DNA of 64,000 bases from Azospirillaceae bacterium (GCA_031291675.1 JARLIO010000045.1:1-64000), one strand, 5' to 3'; numbered from the stretch's first letter, positions 51,011 to 61,214 are shown. Numbers and translations: made by a program. Notes: generated from the sequence alone by a model not told the origin.

Positions 51011-51439
51011 ATGCACAGCGCCGATGATGGCCGGGGGTGCGACGACTTCGGCGCCGACACCACCCTGGTGGAACCGGGGGCCGTGAGCCGCGCCGGCTCG
51101 ACCGGTTCCGACGACCTTTCCGCGATTGCGGACAAACGCGTCCTGGAACAGGACGTCATTGAGGCAATGAAGACAGTCCACGATCCCGAGATTCCTGTCA
51201 ATCTCGTGGATCTCGGGCTGATCTATGATCTGACGATCAGCCCGGAGGGCCGGGTCGACATTGCGATGACCCTGACAACGCCGGCGTGCCCGGTCGCCGG
51301 CTCCCTGCCCGAACAGGTGCGCCACATCGTTTCGATGGTGCCTGGGGTCAGCGTCGTCCTCGTGACGCTGGTTTGGGATCCACCATGGACGCGCGATCGT
51401 ATGAGCGAAGTGGCGCAACTCGAGTTGGGATTTCTGTGA
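51011..51439 (+). CDS. SufT-like DUF59/MIP18 protein
   Basis: A 142-residue protein whose C-terminal 100 residues form a DUF59 domain (MKTVHDPEIPVNLVDLGLIY, TLTTPACPVAGSLPEQVR, VWDPPW). About 40 N-terminal residues are low-complexity. DUF59 proteins act in Fe-S maturation. It starts four bases after the sufU stop and ends the suf run. Confidence 0.88.
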   Translation: MHSADDGRGCDDFGADTTLVEPGAVSRAGSTGSDDLSAIADKRVLEQDVIEAMKTVHDPEIPVNLVDLGLIYDLTISPEGRVDIAMTLTTPACPVAGSLPEQVRHIVSMVPGVSVVLVTLVWDPPWTRDRMSEVAQLELGFL

Positions 51440-51492
51440 TCCGGGGTCTCCGGGCGGCCCGGCGGGAGCTCTGCCAACGGGTCGCCGGCAAT

Positions 51493-51508
51493 TGGTCCTT
51501 TTTTTGCT
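51493..51508 (+). promoter_or_regulatory. Possible sigma54 promoter of nifA
   Basis: TGGTCC-TTTTT-TTGCT keeps GG and GC with correct spacing; two bases of the -24 hexamer deviate. It is 46 bases before the nifA start. No perfect NifA site was found nearby, and the T-run may instead belong to a terminator. Confidence 0.4.
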
Positions 51509-51553
51509 AGGAGGGCGTGCAGACGAATCGCGTTTTGGTGACACGAGGATCTG

Positions 51554-53332
51554 GTGACCGTCATGACCATGAAAGCCGCGAGTTCGAACACACGCACGCC
51601 TGAGGCGGCCGAATCCCCCGGCGAAGGCCGGCGGGCCGCAGCGCTTTACGGTGTCTATGAAATCTCGAAGGTTCTGACGACGCCAGAACGGCTCGAAACG
51701 ACGTTGTCCACCGTGATGGCGCTGCTGGCCAGCTTTCTCGATATGCGCCACGGCCTGATCGCACTTCTGGATGATCAGGGCGATCCCGAAACGGTGATCG
51801 GTGCGGGTTGCAGCGATGCTGTCGCCCGCAATCAATTCGACCGACTTCCGGAAAGAGCCATTGGTCAGATCGTCGTGACCAAGATGCCGTTGGTCGTGAA
51901 CGATGTTACGATCGATCCCCGCTTTGTGGATTGGGAACCGCCACCGGCAGGACGGCGATGTTATTTCATTGGTGTTCCTGTCAGGGATCGCGACAGGGTC
52001 ATCGGAACGCTCACAATTGACCAGGATTACGACGAACACGCCGTGATTTCTGTCGATGAGACCGTCCGGTTCTTGACGATGGTCGCCAATCTCCTCGGGC
52101 AGACCGTGAGGCTGCAGCGCTTGATCCGAAGCGACCGGGAGCGCCTGGTCCGCGAGCAGCGGCGCCTCGAGAAGGCGCTCGAAACCCGGACCGGGAGCGA
52201 TCGCAGCCACAATGTCAACGGGATTCTCGGCGAGAGCGAGGCGATTCGCGCCGTGCTCAACAAGATCCGGATCGTGGCACCCAGCAATTCCTGGGTCCTG
52301 CTGCGCGGTGAGTCCGGGACCGGAAAAGAGTTGTTCGCCCAGGCGATCCACAGCCTGTCCGGGAACAAGAATGCCCCCTTTGTCAAGCTGAACTGTGCAG
52401 CATTGCCCGAAAGTGTGCTCGAATCTGAGCTTTTTGGTCACGAAAAAGGCGCTTTCACCGGTGCCGTGACGCAGCGCAAAGGGCGCTTCGAACTGGCCGA
52501 CGGTGGTACCCTGTTTCTTGACGAGATCGGCGAGATCTCACCGGCGTTTCAGGCCAAGCTGCTGCGCGTGCTGCAGGAGGGCGAATTCGAGCGCGTCGGC
52601 GGTACACGCACGCTCAAGGTCAATTTCCGTCTGGTCGCCGCCACCAACCGGAACCTCGAGGACGCGGTTCGGAGCGGTGAGTTCCGGGCCGATCTCTATT
52701 ACCGGATCAGCATCATTCCGATCACCCTCCCCCCACTGCGGGAACGTCCCGGTGACATCACGATACTCGCCCGCGAATTCCTGTATCGCTTCAACCAGGA
52801 GCATGGAAAGGTCCTGAACTTTTCCGACGAGGGCATGGCGATCCTGACCGCCTGCTGTTTCCCGGGCAACGTTCGTGAACTTGAGAATTGCGTGCGCCAT
52901 ACCGCAACACTGGCGGGCGGGACGCAAATCGTCGCCGACGATTTCGCCTGTCGCCATGACAGTTGCCTGTCATCCCTGGTCTGGCGCCACCCCGGGGCCA
53001 TGAAGAGCCGGGACACCTTCATTCCGCTGCCGATCCTGGGCTCGGTCAACACGACAGCGACGGTGGCGGCGGACAGCGCGCCCCGACCCCCGCGGGGTGC
53101 TGCGGTGCCGCAACCGCCGATACCAGATGGCGAGGAGATCCACAGCGCGCTCCTTGCCGGCGACAGCGACGTCGCGCTGACAGGAGACGACGATCCGGAG
53201 CGGGCCCGGTTGATCGACGCGCTGGAAAAAGCGGGCTGGGTTCAGGCCAAGGCCGCGCGCCTGCTCGGCCTTACGCCCCGCCAGATCGGCTACGCGCTGC
53301 TGAAACACCGGATCCCGATCAAGAGGTTCTAG
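51554..53332 (+). CDS. nifA: Nif-specific transcriptional activator NifA
   Basis: Sigma54 enhancer-binding protein that activates nif promoters. An N-terminal GAF domain spans about residues 30-205. The AAA+ domain spans about 220-460 (Walker [15 protein letters not shown] loop, [11 protein letters not shown]). A long Pro-rich linker follows, then a C-terminal HTH ([20 protein letters not shown]). Cysteines near residues 434-471 fit C-x11-C-x19-C-x4-C, the pattern of oxygen-sensitive NifA. The GTG start at 51554 is four bases from GAGGA; ATGs follow at 51563 and 51569. No nifL is present. Confidence 0.96.
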   Translation: MTVMTMKAASSNTRTPEAAESPGEGRRAAALYGVYEISKVLTTPERLETTLSTVMALLASFLDMRHGLIALLDDQGDPETVIGAGCSDAVARNQFDRLPERAIGQIVVTKMPLVVNDVTIDPRFVDWEPPPAGRRCYFIGVPVRDRDRVIGTLTIDQDYDEHAVISVDETVRFLTMVANLLGQTVRLQRLIRSDRERLVREQRRLEKALETRTGSDRSHNVNGILGESEAIRAVLNKIRIVAPSNSWVLLRGESGTGKELFAQAIHSLSGNKNAPFVKLNCAALPESVLESELFGHEKGAFTGAVTQRKGRFELADGGTLFLDEIGEISPAFQAKLLRVLQEGEFERVGGTRTLKVNFRLVAATNRNLEDAVRSGEFRADLYYRISIIPITLPPLRERPGDITILAREFLYRFNQEHGKVLNFSDEGMAILTACCFPGNVRELENCVRHTATLAGGTQIVADDFACRHDSCLSSLVWRHPGAMKSRDTFIPLPILGSVNTTATVAADSAPRPPRGAAVPQPPIPDGEEIHSALLAGDSDVALTGDDDPERARLIDALEKAGWVQAKAARLLGLTPRQIGYALLKHRIPIKRF

Positions 53333-53649
53333 CCCCCGTGCGCGCAGGCGGAAACGGGTGGCGGCCCCCATGAGGCCGCTGGCCCCGGCCGGCATCGCGG
53401 CGCGCACAAACATCGAGGGCGCAAGCTGTCGAACGAATACCGCAACGGGAACAGGTGCCAGGGGCGATAAACCGGGACGGCGAACAGGATGAACCATGGG
53501 GGGGGCCCGGTGCGGGCCGGGAACCCATGATCGCCGCGGCCCTTGGCGTCGCGGCCCTTGGGGTCGCGGCCCTTGGCGTCGCGGCCCAGAGACCAGGAAT
53601 GGCGATCGCGAAAGATGAAGCCGGCGCGGCAACAGCCGCACGCTTCAGA
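53333..53649. other. Convergent intergenic region with a 15-bp tandem repeat
   Basis: GCGGCCCTTGGCGTC is repeated three times at 53536-53580 with one mismatch, then partly again. A GC stem without T-run occurs near 53359-53377. No gene is seen between the ends of nifA and glgP. Confidence 0.75.
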
Positions 53650-56196
53650 TCACCGCTGCCACAGGATTCGGGCGTCTTCGAGGGGAATCGTCTTATCATC
53701 GCCGCGCGGTGTCACCCGCACGGTGTAGTCCGCCGCGGGCCGGACTCCAGAAACCGCGGTCCGGTAAAACGTACCGCCGGGTACTCCCGCCCGCGGCGGA
53801 AGCAGCGTCATTTCCTGCCGCAGCGCGGCGCGGTCCCCGGCGCCGTTGGCGTAGAGTTCGACCCGTACGGTCTCGGGGGCCAAATCATTGAGATCGAGCC
53901 TCACCTCAAACACCTGCTGCGCGCCAGCGGTCTCAAGCTTCACGTCGCCGAAGCGGAGCCCGCGCCATTTCCGGTCCAGAAGATGCCGGCGATTGACGAT
54001 ATCGCCCCCCTTCTTGCCGTTGTCGGACGCGCGCTCGCGATAGGCCGAAGCGGCTGGCAAATAATATTGCTCGGTATAGTCCCGTACCGCGCGATTGGAC
54101 GAGAAGCGCGGCGTCAACCGTGCCATGCTTTCGCGCATCCGCGCCACCCAGGCGACGGGAATGCCAGCTTTGTCGCGGCTGTAGAACGCCGGAACCACCT
54201 CACGCTCCAGCAGGTCATAGAGCGCCTCGGCGTCGGCCGCGTCCTGGACCGGGTCGTCGCCATGTTCCTGGCCGTCGCCCAAGGCCCAGCCCACTTCGGG
54301 CGTATAGGCTTCCGCCCACCAGCCATCCAACACCGACAGATTGATGCCACCGTTGACCAGCACCTTCATGCCGCTGGTGCCGCTGGCTTCCCAGGGCCGG
54401 CGCGGCGTGTTGAGCCAGACATCAATGCCCTGCACCAGCCGTTCGGTCAGCAGCATGTCATGGTCACTGAGGAACATCACATGGCGGCGAACCTCAGGCC
54501 GCCGGATGAAACGCGTCCACTCCTGGATCAAGGCCTGTCCGGGGAGATCCGCCGGATGGGCCTTTCCCGCCATGATGAGTTGGACCGGACGCCGCGGATC
54601 GGTCAACAGGCGCAGCAGCCGCTCCGGGTTGTGCAATAGCAGGTTCGGCCGCTTGTAGGTCGCGAAGCGACGGGCAAAGCCGAGGGTCAACGTGTTGGGA
54701 TCGAGCAGATGCTTTGCATCCTCAACGGCGTCGGCCGCGGCGCCGGACGCGGCCAGTTCCCGGGACAATCGATCGCGCGCATAGTCGACCAGGGTGGTGC
54801 TCGCGGCGATGCGAAAATTCCACAGGGTCGCGTCGGAGACACCGCGAATGTCGTGTTCCAGGGCGTCGGTCGTCCCCAGCCAACGATCCTTGCTGCATGC
54901 CGCTGTCCAAAGTTCGTCCGCCGCCGCCGAGTCCCATGTCGGCATGTGGACGCCGTTGGTCACATGTCCGACCGGCACCTCATCCACTGGCCAGCGCGGG
55001 AAAAGCGACTGGAAGAGGTGCCGGCTCACCGTCTCATGCAACTGGCTCACGCCATTCACGGCCCCGCAACCACGGATCGCCAGATAGGCCATGTTGAAGC
55101 TCTCTGCCGGGTCGTTCGGATTCTCGCGACCCAGCGCCAGCAGATCATCGAGCGTGATACCGAGTTGGGTCCGGGCGTAACCGCCCAGGCATTGTTCGAT
55201 CAGGGCCGGGGTGAAACGATCGAAGCCGGCGGCCACCGCCGTGTGGGTGGTGAACAGATTGCCGACGCGCGTCACCGCCAAGGCGACCTCGAACGATTGT
55301 CCCGTCGCCTTCATGAAACTCCGTGCGCGTTCCAGCACGGCGAACGCCGCGTGTCCTTCATTCAGATGGCAGACTTCGGGTTCGATGCCGAGCGCGGCGA
55401 GCAACCGCCAGCCACCGATTCCCAGCACCAGTTCCTGCATGAGGCGCAGATAGGCGCCACCGCCATAAAGCGCGCCGGTGATTCCGCGATAGGGCGAAAA
55501 GTTCGCCGCATCATTGCTGTCGAGCAGGTAAAGCTTCGCTCTGCCAACCTGAACCTGCCAGACGCGCAGCCAGATCGGGTAACCCGGCAGATCGAGCTGC
55601 AGGCGCAACCATTCTCCGTTCGGGTGGCGTAACGGCGTGATCGGCAGTTGTCCGGGATCGTTATAGGGGAAGATGGCCTGTTGCGCCCCGTCGCGATCGA
55701 TCACCTGGCGAAAATAGCCTTGCTGGTACAGCAACCCCACGCCGATGACGGGAACGCCAAGGTCACTGGCGGCTTTGAGCTGATCGCCCGCGACATTGCC
55801 GAGGCCGCCGGAATAGATCGGCAAGGCCTCGCTCAACATGAATTCCATACTGAAATAGGCAATGCCCTTGAGCGGCGACCGGGGGTGGGCTTGCTGAAAC
55901 CACGCCGGTGCTGCGGCTGCGGTGCGCTTGGCCTGCACGAGATCGTCGACATGCTTGCGGAAGGCCGGCTCGACCAGCGCCTGCCGGAGTGTTTCCCGCG
56001 AGATCGTCCGCAGAACGACCCAAGGATTATTGGTAAAATCCCATAGTACGGGATCGAGTTGGCGCCACAGCCGATCGGCAGCGTGGTTCCACGACGAACG
56101 CATATCAAGGGCAAGCTCGGCCAGGGACTCGAATCCTTCGACATCCGACAATCGAAGATGGTCCCTCAGGTAATTCGCTGGTGTTTGTTCGCTCAC
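53650..56196 (-). CDS. glgP: Alpha-glucan phosphorylase
   Basis: GT35 enzyme that releases glucose-1-phosphate from glycogen or maltodextrin. The type with the N-terminal LAELALDMRSSWNHAADRLW belongs to the alpha-glucan phosphorylase (TIGR02094) branch. The PLP-lysine region is EASGTSGMKVLVNGGIN. The length of 848 is normal. It faces nifA and is unrelated to nitrogen fixation; it fits the storage-carbon theme of glgX and otsAB. Confidence 0.93.
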   Translation of the reverse strand: MSEQTPANYLRDHLRLSDVEGFESLAELALDMRSSWNHAADRLWRQLDPVLWDFTNNPWVVLRTISRETLRQALVEPAFRKHVDDLVQAKRTAAAAPAWFQQAHPRSPLKGIAYFSMEFMLSEALPIYSGGLGNVAGDQLKAASDLGVPVIGVGLLYQQGYFRQVIDRDGAQQAIFPYNDPGQLPITPLRHPNGEWLRLQLDLPGYPIWLRVWQVQVGRAKLYLLDSNDAANFSPYRGITGALYGGGAYLRLMQELVLGIGGWRLLAALGIEPEVCHLNEGHAAFAVLERARSFMKATGQSFEVALAVTRVGNLFTTHTAVAAGFDRFTPALIEQCLGGYARTQLGITLDDLLALGRENPNDPAESFNMAYLAIRGCGAVNGVSQLHETVSRHLFQSLFPRWPVDEVPVGHVTNGVHMPTWDSAAADELWTAACSKDRWLGTTDALEHDIRGVSDATLWNFRIAASTTLVDYARDRLSRELAASGAAADAVEDAKHLLDPNTLTLGFARRFATYKRPNLLLHNPERLLRLLTDPRRPVQLIMAGKAHPADLPGQALIQEWTRFIRRPEVRRHVMFLSDHDMLLTERLVQGIDVWLNTPRRPWEASGTSGMKVLVNGGINLSVLDGWWAEAYTPEVGWALGDGQEHGDDPVQDAADAEALYDLLEREVVPAFYSRDKAGIPVAWVARMRESMARLTPRFSSNRAVRDYTEQYYLPAASAYRERASDNGKKGGDIVNRRHLLDRKWRGLRFGDVKLETAGAQQVFEVRLDLNDLAPETVRVELYANGAGDRAALRQEMTLLPPRAGVPGGTFYRTAVSGVRPAADYTVRVTPRGDDKTIPLEDARILWQR

Positions 56197-56284
56197 GGCC
56201 GCTCCATCATCTGCGCGTTCGACACATATCCAGCCTGCTGTGAGGGATGCGAACCGTGCAGCACAGCGGAGATCGATTCCATCC

Positions 56285-57115
56285 TCACGTGCCCGACGGT
56301 TCCTCCCTCACCAGCGAGAGCGAAGGGATATCACCGGGGACGGGTGCGGCGCGGGATGTCTCGATAAGGTCGAGGAAGGGTTTGATGATGTCGATCGGCA
56401 TCGGAAAGATGATGGTGGAATTCTGTTCGGCGCCAATTTCCGTCAAGGTTTGCAGGTAGCGCAACTGCATGGCCGCCGGAACGCTCGCGAGGATCTGGGC
56501 GGCATTGACCAGGGTTTGGGAGGCCTGGAACTCCGCCTCCGCATGGATGATCTTGGCGCGGCGGTCCCGTTCCGCCTCGGCCTGTTTGGCGATTGCCCGG
56601 ACCATGTTTTCGGTGAGCTCGACGGTTCTGATCTCGACATTGCTGACCTTGATGCCCCAGGTTTCGGTTTGGGCATCCAGAATACTTTGAACGTCGGTAC
56701 TGAGCTTCTTTCGTTCGGAAAGCATCTCATCGAGCTCATGCTGCCCGAGTACCGCCCGCAGGGTCGTCTGGGCGAGCATGTTGGTGGCGGGCAGGTAGGA
56801 CTGAACGCGAATGATCGCCCGTTCCGGGTCAACAACGTTGAAGTAAACCACCGCATCGACCTTCATCGAGACGTTGTCATGGGAGATCACGTCCTGGGTC
56901 GGGATCTCGATGACGCGAATGCGCAAATCCACACGCACCATTTCCTGGACGAAGGGGATCATCAGGATCAGGCCCGGCCCTTTGACCTTCTCAAAGCGGC
57001 CCAGTGTGAAGACCACCGCCCGCTCATATTCGCGGAGAATTTTGACCGTCGCCGTGACCAGAATTCCGGCAACGAACAGGATGATCACGATGATAGACAG
57101 CGGAAAAAAGAACAT
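56285..57115 (-). CDS. Slipin/stomatin-like SPFH protein
   Basis: A 276-residue membrane protein with one N-terminal hydrophobic segment (PLSIIVIILFVAGILVTATV) and an SPFH domain (EYERAVVFTLGRF, GPGLILMIPFVQEMVRVDLR). A charged helical stretch (AKQAEAERDRRAKIIHAEAE) follows. It likely organises membrane microdomains or proteases. The usual NfeD partner gene is not adjacent. The start at 57115 follows AAAGGAA. Confidence 0.9.
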   Translation of the reverse strand: MFFFPLSIIVIILFVAGILVTATVKILREYERAVVFTLGRFEKVKGPGLILMIPFVQEMVRVDLRIRVIEIPTQDVISHDNVSMKVDAVVYFNVVDPERAIIRVQSYLPATNMLAQTTLRAVLGQHELDEMLSERKKLSTDVQSILDAQTETWGIKVSNVEIRTVELTENMVRAIAKQAEAERDRRAKIIHAEAEFQASQTLVNAAQILASVPAAMQLRYLQTLTEIGAEQNSTIIFPMPIDIIKPFLDLIETSRAAPVPGDIPSLSLVREEPSGT

Positions 57116-57339
57116 CCGGCTATTCCTTTCGGTGCGATGGTCAGGTGATGTCACACCGCCGCCGAGTCACGGTAGACTCGGAAACTACCTATTTCAAAAT
57201 CGCGCATGGGCGGGCCTGAGCCGGCGGGGTCGATTGAAAAGAAATCACCGCGAATGTTCGCCGGCGCAACAGCCGCGGCGGTGGCACGCCCCGGTTTCCA
57301 AACGGCTTGCTGTCCGGACCTGGCCGCGCGGCATCCGCG

Positions 57340-57575
57340 CGACGCGGGGGTTAATTCCGGGCTATTCCTCGCATCTGAACCCCATTGAGCGCCTCTGGGG
57401 GTTGAGGCACAAACCCCTCACCCACGACCGATGTTACCCTACCTGCGACGCCTTCTGCCAGCTCATGCCCGGCTTCCTGAAGAACGACGTCCCGCAAAAC
57501 TGGCACAATTTGTGCGAAAGCGTCACCGACAATTTTCGCGTGATTTCACCTGGAGATTTTCGGGTTCTCCCGTGA
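57340..57575 (+). pseudogene. IS630-family transposase remnant (C-terminal end)
   Basis: A reading frame here gives YSSHLNPIERLWGLRHKPLT and ends NWHNLCESVTDNFRVI. This is the characteristic C terminus of IS630 transposases around the last catalytic Glu (NPIE). The rest of the transposase and inverted repeats are absent, so it is a dead fragment of about 75 codons. Confidence 0.8.
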
Positions 57576-57713
57576 ACGGGGTCTATTGGGTCCCTCGAGT
57601 TGTTGCATTTGACCTTTCTGCATGGCATCGTCGAGGTCAACGTTTGTGGTGCCGTTCCCCCTGCCGCTCGGAGATGTGGCGAGCGATGCTTCCAACCCGG
57701 ATAGAGACCACCA

Positions 57714-57835
57714 TGCGTCCGCAGACGATTGACGACCCGGAAGGGCTGGCGCGGCAAATCCACCGGAAGGCTCCATCGGTAGCGCGGATTGTGTTTGTCT
57801 CGGATAATTTCAATGTTGTACATCCCGGGCGCGCC
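57714..57835 (+). pseudogene. Fragment of a cytidylyltransferase-like gene
   Basis: From ATG 57714 the frame reads IVFVSDNFNVVHPGR, close to the N-terminal nucleotide-binding motif of glycerol-3-phosphate cytidylyltransferase/RfaE-type enzymes (VSGNFNVLHPGH). The similarity is lost after about 40 codons and no complete domain follows. It probably belonged to the sugar operon downstream. Confidence 0.5.
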
Positions 57836-57963
57836 CCTGCGGTTTCCCCGGTCCCATGCGGCTGCCCACGGTCGACACCGTTGGAACAGTCCATCATGAC
57901 CCTGCGCCCCGACCTCCCCGTCAAACGGAAGGACCATGTCACGCGCATGGCCTCGGCGCCCCG

Positions 57964-58250
57964 GTGAAATATTGCATCATCGCCGGCCAAGATGACGTGA
58001 CCCGCCACATGATCCAAACCCGGGCCGATTTCGGGATCGACAGCTTCATCGTCATCACCTGTGCGGCGATGGCTTTCGGGGACGGACGCCATATCTGGGA
58101 GGTCCAACCACCGGGGCGCGCAGGCCGGCGCGTGTCAGGTCTCGCGGATCAGCAACAGGCCCGTGAATCCCGAGAACCGGATCCGCAAGATCGATGGGTC
58201 TGACCATGCCTATCATGCCGTCCGCCGCCGGTCTGGATCCCCGTTTCATT
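57964..58250 (+). pseudogene. Possible frameshifted gene fragment
   Basis: Two protein-like stretches lie in different frames: KYCIIAGQDDVTRHMIQTRA and onward through about 58105, and RISNRPVNPENRIRKIDGSD at about 58140-58215. This suggests one coding region with a frameshift. I do not recognise the family, so this is weak. Confidence 0.3.
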
Positions 58251-58550
58251 GAAATGACCAAAAACGGGATCGTCACGGTTCCCCACGAGAAGGTGCCCGA
58301 TCCACCGGGCCGTCATGCCAACGGCGTGGTCTGTTTCCTGGATCCGGAGGTCATTGCCGCGCTGGCCAAGCCAAATGTCAATTGCGGCACCGAGAGCAAT
58401 GCGATGCCTCTCGGGGGGATCCAGATCCTCGCCAATCGCAATTATCTTCGGCACATCGGAACGCCCGAAAGCCTGCAGCCGATGGACCAGGACTTCACCG
58501 GTCCCAACGACGTTGCCGTCATGCCCAAACAACAGGATTCGTCAGGATGA
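58206..58550 (+). CDS. Hypothetical protein of uncertain reality
   Basis: A 114-residue frame (DPRFIEMTKNGIVTVPHEKV, GGIQILANRNYLRHIGTPES) with no strong ribosome site. It overlaps the next gene's start by four bases (ATGA), as the other genes of the sugar operon do. Product unrecognised. Confidence 0.45.
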   Translation: MPIMPSAAGLDPRFIEMTKNGIVTVPHEKVPDPPGRHANGVVCFLDPEVIAALAKPNVNCGTESNAMPLGGIQILANRNYLRHIGTPESLQPMDQDFTGPNDVAVMPKQQDSSG

Positions 58551-59545
58551 GAACGCTGGTAACGGGCGGGGCTGGCTTTATCGGCAGCCATTTGGTGGAC
58601 CGTCTCCTGGCGGATGGTCACACGGTCGTGGTGATCGACAATTGCTCAACCGGACGGCTGGAGAACCTGGACCACCTCGGCAAGCCGGACGGGTTGACCG
58701 TCCATGTCGCCGACATCAATGATCCCGGCATCCGGCCGTTGTTCAAAGACGTCGATTGGGTGTTCCATCTGGCCGCCCTGGCTGACATTGTGCCCTCGAT
58801 CCAGATGCCCTTGCCATACCACCGGGCCAATGTCGATGGCACGGTTGCGGTGCTGGAATCGGCCCGCGCGGCGAACGTCAAGCGCTTCGTCTACGCGGCC
58901 TCGTCCTCCTGCTATGGTATTCCCGATACAGTCCCCACCCCGGAGACAGCCGAACTGCGGCCGCTGTATCCTTATGCCTTAACCAAAATGGTCGGCGAAG
59001 CCTATGTCCTGCACTGGGCTCAGACCTACAAACTGCCTGCAGTCGCCTTGCGCCTTTTCAATGTCTATGGGCCGCGCTCGCGCACCTCGGGAACTTATGG
59101 TGCCGTGTTCGGCGTGTTCCTGGCGCAGAAGCTCGCGGGTCATCCGTTCACGGTGGTCGGTGACGGCCGACAGACCCGGGATTTCACCTTCGTCACCGAT
59201 GTCGCCGACGCTTTCGTCACGGCAGCGGCCCATGACATTGTCGGCAGGACGATGAATGTGGGGTCAGGAAAGACTTACAGCATCAACCGTTTGATCGAAT
59301 TGTTGGGCGGTCCGGTGGTGCACATTCCCAAGCGGCCGGGGGAACCGGATACCACCTTTGCCGACACAACCCGTATCGAGACCTTGCTGGGCTGGCATGC
59401 CCATGTCGGACTGGAACAAGGCGTCCAGGCAATGCTGGATCATATCGATTATTGGCGTGCCGCACCGCTATGGACGGTGGCGCGGATTCAGGACGCCACC
59501 AGCGATTGGTTTAAATATCTGGGCAACACCGGCGATGGCGTCTGA
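58547..59545 (+). CDS. NAD-dependent sugar epimerase/dehydratase (SDR)
   Basis: Extended SDR of 332 residues: cofactor motif VTGGAGFIGSHLVDRLL, catalytic Ser in AASSSCYG and the Tyr-x3-Lys pair in YPYALTK. It is similar to UDP-glucose 4-epimerase or UDP-glucuronate epimerase. Substrate not determinable. First clearly intact gene of a six-gene sugar operon. Confidence 0.88.
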   Translation: MRTLVTGGAGFIGSHLVDRLLADGHTVVVIDNCSTGRLENLDHLGKPDGLTVHVADINDPGIRPLFKDVDWVFHLAALADIVPSIQMPLPYHRANVDGTVAVLESARAANVKRFVYAASSSCYGIPDTVPTPETAELRPLYPYALTKMVGEAYVLHWAQTYKLPAVALRLFNVYGPRSRTSGTYGAVFGVFLAQKLAGHPFTVVGDGRQTRDFTFVTDVADAFVTAAAHDIVGRTMNVGSGKTYSINRLIELLGGPVVHIPKRPGEPDTTFADTTRIETLLGWHAHVGLEQGVQAMLDHIDYWRAAPLWTVARIQDATSDWFKYLGNTGDGV

Positions 59546-59594
59546 GCGGCCGGCCCGGGTGGTGTTTCCAGGATCTTGAGTGGAGAACGCGAGA

Positions 59595-60596
59595 ATGACG
59601 CAGTCGCATGTCCTGGTCACCGGGGGCGCGGGTTATGTCGGGTCCGCGCTGGTACCGAAACTTCTGGCCGAGGGCCACAAGGTCACGGTGCTGGACCTGT
59701 ATCTTTATGGCGATGGCGTACGGATATTTCCGCTTTGCAACGACCATCCCGATCTCCGCCAGATCAAAGGGGACCTGCGCGATCGCGCGACGGTGCGGGC
59801 GGCCTTGGAGGGCGTCGACACGGTGATCCATTTGGCCTGCATCTCCAACGATCCCAGCTATGATCTGGATCCGGAACTGGGTCGTTCGATCAATTATGAC
59901 GCCTTTCGCCCCCTGATTCGCGATGCGAAGGCCGCCGGAGTCAAGCGTTTCATCTTCGCCTCATCGTCGTCGGTTTACGGGGTCAAGGACGTCCCCGAAG
60001 TGACCGAGACTCTGCCGCTGGAGCCGCTGACCGACTATTCGCGCTTCAAGGCTTTGTGCGAACAAGAGTTGCTTGATGAGCGAGAACCGGGTTTCGTCGT
60101 CTGCATCATCCGGCCATCCACCGTTTGCGGTTACGCGCCCCGCCAACGCCTGGACGTCGTCGTTAACATCTTTGCCAATCAGGCCGTCGGCACGGGCCGG
60201 ATCCGCGTCACCGGCGGCGCGCAGAAGCGGCCGAATATCCACATCGACGACATGAGCGCGGTTTATCTGCATTTGCTACGGCAACCCGACGAAAAGATCG
60301 ACGGTAAAATCTGGAATGCTGGCGATACCAACTATACGGTCGCGGACTTGGCCGCCCTCGTCCGCAAGGTGATCGGACCACAGGTCGAAATCGAGACGGT
60401 ACCGACCAACGATCCGCGCTCCTACCACGTCTCGGGGAAGAAAATTCGCGATGACATCGGGTTTGAACTGTCCCATACCATCGAGGAAGCCGTGAAAGGC
60501 GTTGCCGATGCCATCAGCGACGGACGCCTGATCGACCCGCTTAACAATCCACTCTATTTTAATATCAAGCAGATGCAATTGCTCAAGTTGAAATAG
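59595..60596 (+). CDS. NAD-dependent sugar epimerase/reductase (SDR)
   Basis: A 333-residue extended SDR with VTGGAGYVGSALVPKLL, ASSSSVYG and the YSRFK form of the Tyr-x3-Lys pair. ATG 59595 is nine bases behind GGAG. It is distinct from the preceding SDR and probably a later step of the same nucleotide-sugar route. Confidence 0.88.
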   Translation: MTQSHVLVTGGAGYVGSALVPKLLAEGHKVTVLDLYLYGDGVRIFPLCNDHPDLRQIKGDLRDRATVRAALEGVDTVIHLACISNDPSYDLDPELGRSINYDAFRPLIRDAKAAGVKRFIFASSSSVYGVKDVPEVTETLPLEPLTDYSRFKALCEQELLDEREPGFVVCIIRPSTVCGYAPRQRLDVVVNIFANQAVGTGRIRVTGGAQKRPNIHIDDMSAVYLHLLRQPDEKIDGKIWNAGDTNYTVADLAALVRKVIGPQVEIETVPTNDPRSYHVSGKKIRDDIGFELSHTIEEAVKGVADAISDGRLIDPLNNPLYFNIKQMQLLKLK

Positions 60597-61214
60597 ATGC
60601 GGATCGGAATCGACTTCGACAACACCATTGCCGGTTACGACGCGCTGTTCGCTCGTATCGGCACTGAGGCTGGCTGGCTGGAACCGGGGTTTCAGGGCCG
60701 CAAGAAGGCCGTTCGCGACCGCGTGCGGTTGTTGCCAAACGGCGAATGGTCCTGGATGACCATACAAGCCCAGGTCTATGGACCGCGCATGGCCGAGGCC
60801 TGCCTGATCGATGGCGTTGCGTCGTTTCTGGACGCGTGCCGGATCCATGGGCGCGAGGTGGTGATCGTCAGTCACAAGACGCGTTTTGCCGCCGCCGATC
60901 CGAATGGCATCGATCTGCGCCAGGCGGCGCTGAATTGGATGGAGGCACAGGGTTTCTTTCGTGCCGATGGCTTCGGTCTGGACCGGCGGAACGTCCATTT
61001 CGCGGACAGCCGTGTGGCCAAATGCACGTGCATCGGCAGGCTTGGCTGTACGCTGTTCATCGATGATCTGGAGGAAGTCTTCCGCGACCCGGCATTTCCT
61101 CCTGAGGTCGGCCGTTTCCTGTTCGATCCCGGCAATGCGTCATCGCCGGACATGCCATGGCGCGTTTTTTCCGACTGGGCTTCCCTGACAGAGGCGGCAT
61201 TGGCCTATGGATGA
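60597..61214 (+). CDS. HAD-superfamily phosphatase-like protein
   Basis: A 205-residue protein with HAD motif I (IGIDFDNTIAGYD), a Ser/Lys region (VVIVSHKTRFA) and a late acidic motif (FIDDLEEVF). Likely dephosphorylates a sugar-phosphate intermediate. It starts at the base after the previous stop codon. Confidence 0.8.
   Translation: MRIGIDFDNTIAGYDALFARIGTEAGWLEPGFQGRKKAVRDRVRLLPNGEWSWMTIQAQVYGPRMAEACLIDGVASFLDACRIHGREVVIVSHKTRFAAADPNGIDLRQAALNWMEAQGFFRADGFGLDRRNVHFADSRVAKCTCIGRLGCTLFIDDLEEVFRDPAFPPEVGRFLFDPGNASSPDMPWRVFSDWASLTEAALAYG

Noticed and set aside
57282-57297. TGGCACGCCCC as a sigma54 promoter near the IS remnant
   Set aside because: No TTGC at the required spacing.
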